64,000 bases of DNA from assembly GCA_040381215.1 (NCBI GenBank), contig JBEIHO010000004.1, positions 19,140 to 83,139 of the forward strand. The letters are read 5' to 3'. The notes below the pieces were generated by a model. The model was given only the letters and a program-made list of their open reading frames with translations. It searched no databases and was not told the origin of the DNA. The position numbers and the translations under genes were made by a program. This document shows positions 25,090 through 33,876 of the stretch, one piece after another. The stretch is from SZUA-430 sp040381215. Its GTDB lineage: Bacteria; Pseudomonadota; Alphaproteobacteria; Micropepsales; Micropepsaceae. Position 1 is the stretch's first letter, and every line of letters begins with the position of its first letter.

Positions 25090-25833
25090 GGACCGCGGCG
25101 GCCAATACGCATCGGCCGCAGCCATCGCCTTGTCCGTCGCCTTCGTATCAAAGCCAAACACAGGCCTGCCCAGATCTAGCCCCGTCTTCAGCACCGCCAG
25201 CGCCAGCACCGCCAGCACGGGCGCACCAAACAGCAGGACGGGGATCGTGGCCAGCATGATCGTCATGTGCATCACCACGATGCGCCCATAAGGCTCGAAC
25301 ATCTGACGGAACGGGTTGGTGGTGCGCCACGTGCCGGGCCACAGCCAGAACAGGACGAAGGCACCAGCCTGCAGGGCCACCATCGCCACCACGCTCCACC
25401 ACAGCGAGGCATCCGCGCTCACAAGCGACCACGCCACGGAGAAGGCGCCGAACTCGCTGAACAAGGCGCTGTCCGGCCGCATCATGTCCCCGCTAAACTG
25501 CATCATCAGCATCAGGAACGCACCATGCCCGCTGCAGAACAGGCCATAGTGCAGGAGGAAGAACACGATCACCCCGGCACAGATCGCCATCCCCAGGCGC
25601 CCCGCCACAAGTCCGATGGCGCCGATCTTCAGGACATTGAACAGCCCGATCACCAGCGTCTCGATCCAGTAGAACAGGAGCAGCACCATCGCGTCCCATC
25701 CCTGGAACAGCACGCCCGCTACCGGCACGAGGTTCATGAGCAGGAACCACGCCTGCGTCGCGCGCCCGGGCGGCGCATCGCCCGATCCTGCCCCGCCCGA
25801 CGGTGACGTCGAGATCAACTCTGGCTCACCCAT
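25078..25833 (-). CDS. DUF6498-like integral membrane protein
   Basis: The 251-residue protein has five to six hydrophobic segments. The phrase WDAMVLLLFYWIETLVIGLFN near residue 60 is typical of a family of small membrane proteins (DUF6498). A His-containing FFLLHYGLFCSGHGAF segment follows. Function is unknown for the family. The ATG at 25833 is preceded by AGGAGG with a rather long spacing. Its 3' end overlaps the convergent M23 gene by 12 bp. Confidence 0.78.
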   Translation of the reverse strand: MGEPELISTSPSGGAGSGDAPPGRATQAWFLLMNLVPVAGVLFQGWDAMVLLLFYWIETLVIGLFNVLKIGAIGLVAGRLGMAICAGVIVFFLLHYGLFCSGHGAFLMLMMQFSGDMMRPDSALFSEFGAFSVAWSLVSADASLWWSVVAMVALQAGAFVLFWLWPGTWRTTNPFRQMFEPYGRIVVMHMTIMLATIPVLLFGAPVLAVLALAVLKTGLDLGRPVFGFDTKATDKAMAAADAYWPPRSLSD

Positions 25834-25977
25834 GTCGGAATGACCTCCTGCTGCAGGGCCCAGAGCACCTAGCACAACCTGCGAGCGAAGTTCAGCCGCT
25901 AATTCCCCCGGCCCCGGCTGCGTTTACCATCGCTTTGTTGCGAAACCGGGAAAATTCGGGCCTGGTTTGTGACACGA

Positions 25978-26010
25978 GAGACACTTTCGTCATGCGTTTT
26001 GCAGTGTCTC
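25978..26010. repeat. Inverted repeat GAGACACT / AGTGTCTC
   Basis: A perfect 8-bp inverted repeat with a 17-bp spacer lies in the 269-bp gap between the DUF6498 start and the LLM oxidoreductase stop. It may be an operator or a weak hairpin upstream of the DUF6498 gene. Nothing else is recognisable in that gap. Confidence 0.4.
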
Positions 26011-26102
26011 GCGCCACCCGCCAAAGCCAAAACAGACCTCAAGCGCACGCCCCGAACATACGGCGAACATGAGCCCCGGCGCAACGGCACAAATTGCCAC
26101 GC

Positions 26103-27356
26103 TTATTCACCAGCCTGCAGCGCGCGCCCCTTGTTCACCTGCGCCTCGGCAACCGACGCCCGCACCACCGGGATCTCGTGATCCGCAAGCGCCTTCATGC
26201 GCGGCTTGCGCGCCAGCGCGGCCTCGATGAAGGGGGCCAGCATGCGGGCCTTCTCGGCCTCGCGCGCCTCGACGTCCTGCTTGAAGTCCGGCATCACCTC
26301 GGCAGCGAACAATTCCAGCGACGCACAGATATCCTCGTGCCGGTTGCGCCCGGCCTGCTGCATGAAGATCACCTGGTCGACACCCGATGCCTCGAACGCA
26401 CGCAGGTGAAGGCGCATGTCATCCGGCGTCCCGATGCCCGATCCCTGCGGCGCCCGATTGGCCGCAGCCGCAAGCTCCTCCGTCCGGTTGCCGCGCAGCG
26501 CCAGATACTCGCCCCACAAATTCGTGCGCCCCGGAACCGTATCCCGCGCAACCAGCGCATTCAACGCATAGCCGAAGAACTCAAAACCCTCCTGCCCGCG
26601 CCGGATCGCCTCGGCCCGGTCATGGTGGATCGAGAACGACGACACCATCGCGATATTGGCATTCACGCTATGCCCGATGGGCACGCATTGATCCGACTTG
26701 ATGATCCCGTAATAGATCTCGCTCCACGCCCGCGCCTCGTCGGGGTTCACGAAAGCAAAAGCCAGCGCCCCCACGCCCAGCGACGCCGCGACCTTGATCG
26801 TGTCCCTGTTCGTGCAGGCCATCCACATCGGCGGGTGCGGCGACTGCACGGGCTTCGGCAGGACATTGCGACAGGGCATCTTGAAATACTTGCCCTCGTA
26901 CCCCGGATAGGGCTCCATCACCATCATGTTCGCGACCTGCTCGGCCGCCTCGAGCGACATCGCGCGCTTCTCGCGGGCCGGAATATGAAACCCGCCCAGC
27001 TCCAGCCGCGTCGCCCCCTCGCCGATCCCGAAATCCACGCGACCGTCCGACATGATATCGAGCGTTGCCAGCGCCTCGGCCGTGCGCGCCGGATGGTTGT
27101 AGTTCGGAATGACCTGCCGGATCCCGTGCCCGAGGCGGATCCGCTTCGTCCGCGCCGCCGCCGCGGCCAGGAACACTTCCGGCGCCGAGGAATGCGAGTA
27201 TTCGTCGAGGAAATGATGCTCGACCTCCCACGCATAGTCATACCCCAGGCGATCCGCCAGCTCGACCTGCCGCAACGCATCCTGGAACAGCCGCCTCTCG
27301 TCACCCGGGTTCCAGGGACGTGGTAACTGCATCTCGTAGAAGACCCCGAACTTCAT
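26103..27356 (-). CDS. LLM-class flavin-dependent oxidoreductase
   Basis: This 417-residue protein of the bacterial luciferase-like superfamily would use reduced flavin to oxygenate an organic substrate. It shows MKFGVFYEMQLPRPW at the N-terminus, the barrel strand YAWEVEHHFLDEYSHSSAPE, RIRLGHGIRQVIPNYNHPAR, and the flavin-contacting VDFGIGEGATRLELGGF. The AGAGGA sequence 7 bp upstream fixes the ATG at 27356. Homologues take part in alkanesulfonate, steroid or limonene-type degradation. The substrate is not given by the neighbours: a repeat-rich spacer upstream and a membrane protein downstream. Confidence 0.92.
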   Translation of the reverse strand: MKFGVFYEMQLPRPWNPGDERRLFQDALRQVELADRLGYDYAWEVEHHFLDEYSHSSAPEVFLAAAAARTKRIRLGHGIRQVIPNYNHPARTAEALATLDIMSDGRVDFGIGEGATRLELGGFHIPAREKRAMSLEAAEQVANMMVMEPYPGYEGKYFKMPCRNVLPKPVQSPHPPMWMACTNRDTIKVAASLGVGALAFAFVNPDEARAWSEIYYGIIKSDQCVPIGHSVNANIAMVSSFSIHHDRAEAIRRGQEGFEFFGYALNALVARDTVPGRTNLWGEYLALRGNRTEELAAAANRAPQGSGIGTPDDMRLHLRAFEASGVDQVIFMQQAGRNRHEDICASLELFAAEVMPDFKQDVEAREAEKARMLAPFIEAALARKPRMKALADHEIPVVRASVAEAQVNKGRALQAGE

Positions 27357-27464
27357 GGATTTCCTCTCCCGCGGTTCTGTTTTGCGAGAGGTTAGCACAA
27401 CAACCCACGCTGACCAGACCCTGCCAATTCACCCAAGTACCAAGGCCGCCACGCACACCAAACC

Positions 27465-27630
27465 ATGTTTGAATCCCGCCCGTCATGGCCGGGCGCGGGA
27501 GCCAATCCATGTTTGAATCTCATCCGTCATGGCCGGGCGCGGGAGCCCATCCATGTTTAAATCCCGCCCGTCATGGCCGGGCGCGAGAGCCAATCCATGT
27601 TTAAATCCCGCCCGTCATGGCCGGGCGCGC
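27465..27630. repeat. Four tandem 44-bp repeats with a palindromic core
   Basis: Units start at 27465, 27509, 27553 and 27597 (the last incomplete). Each contains ATGTTTRAATC followed by a core CCCGCCCGTCATGGCCGGGC that can fold on itself. The copies differ at only a few positions and there are no unique spacers. The GTCATGGCCGGGC core resembles intergenic palindromes I know as common in alphaproteobacterial genomes. The repeats fill the gap upstream of the LLM gene; no gene is seen in 27357-27834. Confidence 0.9.
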
Positions 27631-27777
27631 GGCAGCGCGAACCGGCCACCCAGAACATCCTCATCATCACGGCAGAGCGCTCAGCGCACGAAAACCAGCC
27701 GCACGGCAGACGGCAGCACCTCCCGCGCCCACGATCCCTGGGTGGCCGGCACGCGCTGCCGCGCGACCGGCCATGAC
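27614..27777. repeat. Long inverted repeat (MITE-like) joined to the tandem array
   Basis: The left arm 27614-27653 and right arm 27738-27777 match as reverse complements at 37 of 40 positions. Each outer end is GTCATGGCCG. They enclose 84 bp that encode nothing recognisable. The left arm is continuous with the fourth tandem unit. A further core copy (CATGGCCGGGCGCG) lies at 27807-27820, just before the next gene. The structure could fold as one long hairpin in RNA from either strand, or mark a non-autonomous palindromic element. Confidence 0.85.
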
Positions 27778-27834
27778 GAGCGAAAAAATTGAAACCAATC
27801 ACTCTGCATGGCCGGGCGCGCGCGCCACACGCCT

Positions 27835-28200
27835 CTACCCGGGCAATTTCTCAAACGTGGCAATCCCCTCGGGGATACGATGGAAGGCCTGTTTGTCACA
27901 GGTATAGATCGCCAGCATCGGCCCGCCGTACAGCGAGGGATCATCCATCGATCCGACCTTGATGATGACCGCAGGAAACCCGGGCGCGCGCGTGACGGCA
28001 CGCTCGAGATCACTGCGGGTAAACTGCTTTGGAGCTCCTTGAGTATAGCGAAAGCCGGGGATCGGCATCGCCATGAAGACATTCGGCGACCCGCCCGTGA
28101 TGTGCTGACACTCACGGCAATGACACTGCGCCTTCATCAGGGGTTCGCCCTCAGCCTCATACCGCGGGGCCTTGCAGTAACAACCACCTGTGACTTTCAT
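27835..28200 (-). CDS. GFA/CENP-V-type zinc protein with an apparent internal deletion
   Basis: The 121-residue protein matches the glutathione-dependent formaldehyde-activating (GFA) family. It has GGCYCKAPRYEAEGEP and the zinc segment QCHCRECQHITGGSPN, then FTRSDLERAVTR and VGSMDDPSLYGGP. Family members have FCxxCGT between the last two segments, completing the structural zinc site. Here VTR runs directly into APGFPAVIIK, so about 13 residues including both cysteines are absent. The frame is kept. The junction is a CACGCGCGCG tract where short direct repeats could have recombined. Zinc binding and activity may be impaired. The start has GGGAGGAAACA just upstream of ATG. Confidence 0.85.
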   Translation of the reverse strand: MKVTGGCYCKAPRYEAEGEPLMKAQCHCRECQHITGGSPNVFMAMPIPGFRYTQGAPKQFTRSDLERAVTRAPGFPAVIIKVGSMDDPSLYGGPMLAIYTCDKQAFHRIPEGIATFEKLPG

Positions 28201-28227
28201 TGTTTCCTCCCGATTGTTTCGCAGATG

Positions 28228-28770
28228 CTAAACCCCGACCCTGTAAGACGCCACAGCCTCACGACGAAGCACTGCTGCACTGATGACTGACACAAGCACA
28301 CCAACCGGAAAGATCTCGAGGAAGGTCATGGGCATGCGGAACAACGGGTTGGCATACTGCACCTTCAGCGTTTCCATCTCGGCCACAAGCGCCTGCAGTG
28401 CCGCGCCCGAAACACCCGCCGCCTTCTGCTGCGCGATGTAGTCATCGACATAGGCGCCGATGAACGTGAAGTCCGTGGCAACCAGATAGACCTCCCAGAC
28501 AAGCACGTAGACGATACCGGCGACCGCACTGATCCCAAGTCCCATCAGCAGCGCCGCGACGAAACCGATCGACCCGCCCAGCGCACGATCGCGATGGCTT
28601 CGAATTCCGAAGAAGACACAGGACAGGGCGACGAGCATCGTCACATAGCCATAGACGATCGACATGTCCGTCATCTCCGGCGCGCCACCGGTCGCCACCA
28701 GCATGCCGATCATAGACAGGATCACGATCAACCCCGCGAGCGTGCCATGGAACAGGATCCGGTCCGTCAT
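28228..28770 (-). CDS. DUF4199 domain-containing membrane protein
   Basis: The 180-residue membrane protein fits DUF4199. Four hydrophobic segments include FHGTLAGLIVILSMIGMLVA and GFVAALLMGLGISAVAGIVY, then a polar loop (FIGAYVDDYIAQQKAAGVSG) and a last segment FLEIFPVGVLVSVISAAVLR. The function of the family is unknown. GGAGGAGGG upstream supports the ATG at 28770. It lies 27 bp upstream of the GFA gene on the same strand, so the two may be cotranscribed. Confidence 0.85.
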   Translation of the reverse strand: MTDRILFHGTLAGLIVILSMIGMLVATGGAPEMTDMSIVYGYVTMLVALSCVFFGIRSHRDRALGGSIGFVAALLMGLGISAVAGIVYVLVWEVYLVATDFTFIGAYVDDYIAQQKAAGVSGAALQALVAEMETLKVQYANPLFRMPMTFLEIFPVGVLVSVISAAVLRREAVASYRVGV

Positions 28771-28860
28771 GAAGCCCTCCTCCGCTTGAAGGCCCTGACC
28801 TTAGCAGATAACGTCCCCAACCCAGAACAGGGGATTGCGTCAATTTCGGAGCGCCAGCTT

Positions 28861-30471
28861 ATGTCACACTGGAATATCGGCGACATCATCGATGGCGTGG
28901 CGAAGGTGATGCCACCGACGGCGCCTGCCCTCATCCATGGAAGCCGCGTGATCCCCTGGCCCGAATTCCAGGCGCGCACCAACGCGCTTGCCCGCGGCCT
29001 CATCGCGCACAGCCATGCCCCGGATGACAAGATGGGCCTGTTGCTGCGCAACGGACCGGCCTACATGGAAGGCACGATCGCCTCGTTCAAGGGGCGCTTC
29101 GTCCACGTCAACGTGAACTATCGCTACCGTGAGGACGAGCTTCACTACATCCTCGACAACGCAGACGCGCGCATCGTGATCTATGGCAGCGAGTTCGCGC
29201 CCCTGGTGCAGGCCATCCAGCCGCGCCTGCCGGGCGTGAAGACCTGGTTGCAGGTCCAGCTCGACGAAACGCCCCGTCCCGCCTTTGCACGCGACTACGA
29301 GACATTCATCGCAAGCCATCCAACCGGGGACCTCGACAACAAGCGTTCGCCCGACGACATGCTGTTCATCTACACGGGCGGCACGACGGGCATGCCCAAG
29401 GGCGTCATGTGGCGACAGGGAGACCTGCGCCAGACGCAGCTCAATCCGGCCCTGATGCCGGTCGTACCGACGAACCTGAACGAGCACGTCGACATCGTTC
29501 GCGCGCAAGGTCCCGGCAACCGCTTCATACCGGCCTGTCCGCAGATGCATGGAACCGGCCTGCTGACCTCGTTCTCCACGTTGTGCATGGGTGGCTCGGT
29601 GATCACCCTGGAAGAGCGCAATTTCGACCCGGTCGAATTGTGGGAGGTGGCCGCCCGTCACAAGGCCACCCAGATTGCCATCGTGGGCGACGCCTTCGCC
29701 AAGCCCATGCTGCGCACCCTCGATGAAAACCGCGGCCGCTGGGACCTCTCGTCCATGCTCATCATCGTGTCGTCGGGCGTGATGTGGAGCCAGGAAGTCA
29801 AGCAGGGCATGATCAGCCACATGCCGCAGGTGACCTTGATCGACAGCTTCGGCGCCTCCGAGGCCGTCGGCTTCGCCATGTCCGCCACGACCAGGGACGG
29901 CGAGGTCGCGACTGCGAAATTCATGCTGGGAACAGACGTGGCGGTTTTCACGCCCGACCACCGGCGCGTCACGCCCGGCGCGTCGGAACCCGGCTTCATC
30001 GCCCGCGGCGGCAACATCCCGCTTGGCTACTGGAGGGACCCGGAGAAGAGCGCCAAGACCTTTCCGGTGATCGAGGGTCGCCGCTGGTCCATGCCCGGCG
30101 ACTTCTGCATGCTGCACGAGGATGGGTCGATCACCCTGCTGGGCCGCGGCAGTGCCTGCATCAACACGGCGGGCGAGAAAGTATACCCTGAAGAGGTCGA
30201 GGAGGCCCTGAAGCTGCACCCCGGCGTCGATGATGCGCTCGTCGTCGGCGTGCCGGACGAAAAATGGGGATCGGCCGTGACCGCCATCGTGCAACCGGCA
30301 CCCGGCGCCGCATTCAGCGAAGACGCGCTGCGGGCCCATGTCCGCGCCCGCCTCGCAGGCTACAAGACGCCCAAGCGCATCCTCGAGGTCAAGCAGATGT
30401 TCCGCGCCCCCAATGGCAAGGCCGACTACAAGCAGGCATCAAGCTTCGCCCGATCGACACTGGGCCTGTGA
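28861..30471 (+). CDS. Acyl-CoA synthetase (AMP-forming)
   Basis: This 536-residue enzyme of the ANL superfamily would activate a carboxylic acid to acyl-AMP and then acyl-CoA. The P-loop-like motif is FIYTGGTTGMPKGVMWRQ at about residue 178, with DSFGASEAVGFAMS, and the C-terminal hinge and catalytic lysine region GKADYKQ at the end. GGNIPLGYWRDPEKSAKTF is typical of the acyl-CoA synthetases used for bulky substrates. Start ATG 28861 is at the proper N-terminal position; the longer in-frame extension upstream only overlaps the divergent DUF4199 gene. The substrate is not assignable. It precedes a PLP decarboxylase on the same strand with a 25-bp gap. Confidence 0.93.
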   Translation: MSHWNIGDIIDGVAKVMPPTAPALIHGSRVIPWPEFQARTNALARGLIAHSHAPDDKMGLLLRNGPAYMEGTIASFKGRFVHVNVNYRYREDELHYILDNADARIVIYGSEFAPLVQAIQPRLPGVKTWLQVQLDETPRPAFARDYETFIASHPTGDLDNKRSPDDMLFIYTGGTTGMPKGVMWRQGDLRQTQLNPALMPVVPTNLNEHVDIVRAQGPGNRFIPACPQMHGTGLLTSFSTLCMGGSVITLEERNFDPVELWEVAARHKATQIAIVGDAFAKPMLRTLDENRGRWDLSSMLIIVSSGVMWSQEVKQGMISHMPQVTLIDSFGASEAVGFAMSATTRDGEVATAKFMLGTDVAVFTPDHRRVTPGASEPGFIARGGNIPLGYWRDPEKSAKTFPVIEGRRWSMPGDFCMLHEDGSITLLGRGSACINTAGEKVYPEEVEEALKLHPGVDDALVVGVPDEKWGSAVTAIVQPAPGAAFSEDALRAHVRARLAGYKTPKRILEVKQMFRAPNGKADYKQASSFARSTLGL

Positions 30472-30496
30472 CACCGCACGCAAGGACCGCACCATA

Positions 30497-31708
30497 ATGC
30501 CGGGATCATCGCACACGGTTACAGCCGCCTCTGACTTGCCGGTGACCCGCTACGCCTCGGTTCAGGAGCTTATCGAGACCCTGCAACCGGACATGCCCAT
30601 CTACGCGCTCCACCCGGAAGCCTTCCGGCAGGTCGCGGCAGCCTTCACCAGCGGCTTCCCGGGCGAGACCATGTACGCGGTCAAGGCCAACCACGCGCTG
30701 CCCGTGCTCGACATGGTGCACGCTGCCGGCATCAACCGCTTTGACGTCGCCTCGATCGCCGAAGTGCGCATGGTCAGCGAGCGCATCCCCGGTGCCGCGA
30801 TGAACTTCATGGCACCCGTGCGTATTCGCGGCACGGCCGGAGAGGCCTTTCGCCTTTACGGCGTGCGCCACTTCGCGCTCGACAGCCACGAGGAACTAAA
30901 GGCTGTCCTCGAGGAAACCGGCGCAGCGAATGACAGGTCCCTGGCCGCGACGCTGACCCTCTATGTCCGCCTTCAGGTTCCAGCAGACGGGGCCCTGCTC
31001 GAACTGTCGAGCAAGTTCGGCGTCAGTGTCAGCGCCGCAGCCACCTTGATCGGCGCGATCGTTGCTGCGGGCGCCAGGCCGGCGCTGACATTCCATGTCG
31101 GCTCGCAGTGCCTGTTTCCGTCATCCTACCGCACGGCGCTCGGCCGGTGCGGCGAGGTGATACGCCAGTCCGGCACCTCCATCGCTGCCATCGACGTCGG
31201 CGGCGGCTTTCCGGCGACCTACCTGAATGTGACGGTACCGCCGCTCGACGAATTCTTCGCCACCATCCGCACCGGGCTCGCAAACCTGAACCTAGCCCCC
31301 GATTGCACGATATTGTGCGAACCCGGTCGCGCTCTGGTCGCCGACGGGCTGTCGGTGGTGACGCAGGTATCCTTGCGCCGGGACCACACGCTCTACATCA
31401 ATGACGGGATCTACGGCAGCCTCAACGAATACGCGCTCCAGAACTGGCCTGCCCGCTACCCGGCGCGCGTCTTCACCACCGCACCCAATGGACGCGTGCG
31501 CGAGAAGAAGTCGAGGGCAGCCGCCTTCAAGGTCTACGGCCCCACCTGTGACTCGCTCGATGTGCTGCACTACCTGATCGACCTGCCCGACACGATCGCC
31601 GCCGGCGACTGGATCGAGTTCCAGAAAACCGGCGCCTATTCGTGCGCGCTGCGCACGGCCTTCAACGGTTTTTATCCCGACACCTTCGTCTCGGTGCAGC
31701 GCAAATAG
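30497..31708 (+). CDS. Type III PLP-dependent ornithine/lysine decarboxylase
   Basis: This 403-residue alanine-racemase-fold decarboxylase would make putrescine or cadaverine. PLP lysine K63 lies in YAVKANHALPV. The HVGSQ strand, CEPGRALVADG near the phosphate site, and the catalytic cysteine C351 in YGPTCDSLDVLH are all present. The active site lacks no key residue. The Asp/Glu specificity position cannot be judged without alignment, so ornithine versus lysine is open. It follows the acyl-CoA synthetase; a DUF2336 gene comes next after an intergenic gap with a possible CtrA site. Confidence 0.9.
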   Translation: MPGSSHTVTAASDLPVTRYASVQELIETLQPDMPIYALHPEAFRQVAAAFTSGFPGETMYAVKANHALPVLDMVHAAGINRFDVASIAEVRMVSERIPGAAMNFMAPVRIRGTAGEAFRLYGVRHFALDSHEELKAVLEETGAANDRSLAATLTLYVRLQVPADGALLELSSKFGVSVSAAATLIGAIVAAGARPALTFHVGSQCLFPSSYRTALGRCGEVIRQSGTSIAAIDVGGGFPATYLNVTVPPLDEFFATIRTGLANLNLAPDCTILCEPGRALVADGLSVVTQVSLRRDHTLYINDGIYGSLNEYALQNWPARYPARVFTTAPNGRVREKKSRAAAFKVYGPTCDSLDVLHYLIDLPDTIAAGDWIEFQKTGAYSCALRTAFNGFYPDTFVSVQRK

Positions 31709-31715
31709 AACGGAT

Positions 31716-31731
31716 TTAACGGATCGCTAAC
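31716..31731 (+). promoter_or_regulatory. CtrA-like binding site
   Basis: TTAA at 31716-31719, seven bases, then CTAAC at 31727-31731 matches the alphaproteobacterial CtrA consensus TTAA-N7-TTAAC with one mismatch. It lies about 80 bp before the DUF2336 start codon, a fitting position for a cell-cycle or developmental regulator. A single site by eye is weak evidence. Confidence 0.35.
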
Positions 31732-31733
31732 CA

Positions 31734-31768
31734 CTGGCGGTGACCCAATCTTTATCCTTGTCCGCCAG
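31734..31768. repeat. Inverted repeat CTGGCGG / CCGCCAG
   Basis: A perfect 7-bp pair with a 21-bp spacer lies between the decarboxylase and DUF2336 genes, next to the CtrA-like site. It could be an operator half-pair; no T-run follows, so it is not a standard terminator. Confidence 0.35.
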
Positions 31769-31812
31769 AATTGCGGCCGAAAGCGACCATTGCCTCCTGG
31801 GGAAGCCTTGAC

Positions 31813-32916
31813 ATGCAGCCTGCATCCTCGCGCCTGAACCGCCTCGTGGACCTCGCGAAGGAATCTTCCAGCGACAAACGCCGGGAGTTGCTGCGCGAGG
31901 TAACGGACGTATTCCTCGACAGCGCCCATGATTGCTCGGACGCGGAGAAGAGCTATTTCGGCGAGATCATCAGCAAGGTGTCCACAGGCATGGACGTGGC
32001 CGTGCGCAAGCACCTCGCCGCACGCCTCGCCGACAATCCGAACGCCCCGCTTGTCCTCATCAAGGGATTTGCGATGGACGAGGCCGAGATCGCGCGCGAA
32101 GTTCTCTCCAGAAGCCCCGTGCTGAAGGATGACGACCTCATCTCGGTGGCCGAAACCGGGAACCAGGACAAGATCGGCGCCATCGCCCAGCGCAGCAGCA
32201 TCCCCGAGATCGTGTCCGAGGCCATCGTCGAGCACGGCGACGATACCGCCGTGTCGGCCCTCGTCTCCAACACGGGCGCCAAGGTTTCCCGCGGGACCTT
32301 CCGCAAGGTCATGGAACGCGCCGAGACCAGCACGGTCCTGCAGGCGCCACTGGTCAACCGCCAGGATCTGCCCGCCGACATGGTCACCGAGCTTTTCACG
32401 TTCGTGAAGGCGGAACTGCGCGAGCAGGTCCAGCAGCGGATGGAAGCCATACCGCCCGAGGAACTCGAGCGCGCACTGAAGGACGCCGAAAAGGAAGTCC
32501 TGTCCGAGTTGAAGCAGATGCGTGTCAACGACCGCAAGGCCATGGTCTATGTGGGCGAGATGTTCCAGCAGCGCAAGCTCAACGAAGGCCTGCTGATCCA
32601 GCTGGTCAAGGCCGGCAAGATGGCAGAGCTCATCCACGCTTTTGCCCGCATCGCCGAGGTCGACGTCAAGACGATCAAGCGCCTGTTCAATGCGCGCAAC
32701 CTCGAAGGCATCGCGATCATCGCGCGCTCGCTTCGTTTCGAGCGCAGCACCTTCTCGACGATTGCGGTCTCGATCCTCCCCTCCGAGGGCGACGCGAGCC
32801 GCTCGGTCCACGAGGTTCTCGACCTCTATGACCAGGTCGCCTCCGAAACGGCGCAACGCGTCATGCGCTTCTGGCGCGTCCGCCGCGAGGTTGCGGACCA
32901 GGCCGTCAGCGCCTGA
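31813..32916 (+). CDS. DUF2336 domain-containing protein
   Basis: The 367-residue soluble, mostly helical protein matches DUF2336. It shows HEAT-like repeated helices (RLVDLAKESSSDKRRELLRE, AVRKHLAARLADNPNAPLVL, DLISVAETGNQDKIGAIAQR) and a C-terminal helical bundle (LNEGLLIQLVKAGKMAELIH). DUF2336 is common in alphaproteobacteria; members have been linked to motility and cell-cycle genes, but no activity is known. The ATG at 31813 begins the conserved part. It stands alone between two intergenic gaps. Confidence 0.88.
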   Translation: MQPASSRLNRLVDLAKESSSDKRRELLREVTDVFLDSAHDCSDAEKSYFGEIISKVSTGMDVAVRKHLAARLADNPNAPLVLIKGFAMDEAEIAREVLSRSPVLKDDDLISVAETGNQDKIGAIAQRSSIPEIVSEAIVEHGDDTAVSALVSNTGAKVSRGTFRKVMERAETSTVLQAPLVNRQDLPADMVTELFTFVKAELREQVQQRMEAIPPEELERALKDAEKEVLSELKQMRVNDRKAMVYVGEMFQQRKLNEGLLIQLVKAGKMAELIHAFARIAEVDVKTIKRLFNARNLEGIAIIARSLRFERSTFSTIAVSILPSEGDASRSVHEVLDLYDQVASETAQRVMRFWRVRREVADQAVSA

Positions 32917-33044
32917 GGGCGTGACGACGGCACTGCCGGCTGTGGATTTCTCTGCGCGATATTGAATCGTGCGCCAGACCCTTCATTCTCTCTCCAAACA
33001 AAAAATGATTCGCGCGCAACGTCGCGCCAATGGTGGAGAGTGGG

Positions 33045-33830
33045 ATGTATCGGAATTGCTTGCGCGCAGCAGCATCGTGCCTTGTCCTGGCCAGCACATC
33101 GCTTGCCGACAATCCTCGCCTGACCGGCCTGGGCGAATTCGGGATCAGCTATCTCAACCTTGATGGTCCCGCCAGCGACGACATCAACGTGTATCACGGC
33201 GCGGCCTCGGCCCTCTGGTCATTCCCGGACATGTGGAATGTCCAGGCCGACTACAGCTTCTCCAGCTATCGCTATGACGGCCCCCTGACAGTGGACCAGT
33301 TGAAGGTCGGCGGCAGCCTGTTCTGGCGCGATGCCGGTGACTTTGCTGCCGGCGGACAGCTCTACTACCAGTCGCTCGACAACGGCGTGGAAAACGACGG
33401 CGTCGCCATCGCAGCCTTCGCCGAGAAATACTGGCAGGACTTCACGCTCGCAGCGAATATCGGCCACTCGTCCTATGACGGGGCCGCCCTGAACATCGAC
33501 GGTTGGCAACTCGGCGCCAAGGGCTCCTACTACGCCACACCCAACCTCGCCTGGCGGGCGGGACTGGGCTACGGCGCCTGGGACAACAACGTCACCGACG
33601 TCGATACCTGGGACCTGACGGCAGAAGCCGAATACCTGATCCCGGAATACGGAACCTCGGTCTACGCGACCCTGGGCCTCGGCTCGCAGAACCCCGATGG
33701 CACCGACGAAACGGACACGCTGCGCGTCGGGGTCGGCATGCGGATCCACTTCGGCAGCGAAGGCTCGTTGCGTGACCGCAACCGCGCCGAACCCGTGAAC
33801 GGGGCGAAGGGAACCGAATTTACCTTCTGA
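33045..33830 (+). CDS. Predicted outer-membrane beta-barrel protein
   Basis: The 261-residue protein begins with a short signal peptide (MYRNCLRAAASCLVLASTSLA). About ten amphipathic strands follow that end in aromatic residues (ALWSFPDMWNVQADYSFSSY, DGWQLGAKGSYYATPNLAW). The terminal region TLRVGVGMRIHFGSE is like the closing strand of a small barrel, although about 20 charged residues follow and end in EFTF (terminal Phe). No family is recognised; a small porin-like or adhesin-like role is possible. The start has GGAGAG 5 bp upstream. Confidence 0.7.
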   Translation: MYRNCLRAAASCLVLASTSLADNPRLTGLGEFGISYLNLDGPASDDINVYHGAASALWSFPDMWNVQADYSFSSYRYDGPLTVDQLKVGGSLFWRDAGDFAAGGQLYYQSLDNGVENDGVAIAAFAEKYWQDFTLAANIGHSSYDGAALNIDGWQLGAKGSYYATPNLAWRAGLGYGAWDNNVTDVDTWDLTAEAEYLIPEYGTSVYATLGLGSQNPDGTDETDTLRVGVGMRIHFGSEGSLRDRNRAEPVNGAKGTEFTF

Positions 33831-33876
33831 CCGCCCGAAATCCGGCAACAAGGGCGCCTCGCCCGTGACGGTCGCC

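Noticed and set aside
27465..27630. CRISPR array
   Set aside because: The 44-bp units follow one another directly with no unique spacers, and no cas gene is in the window.
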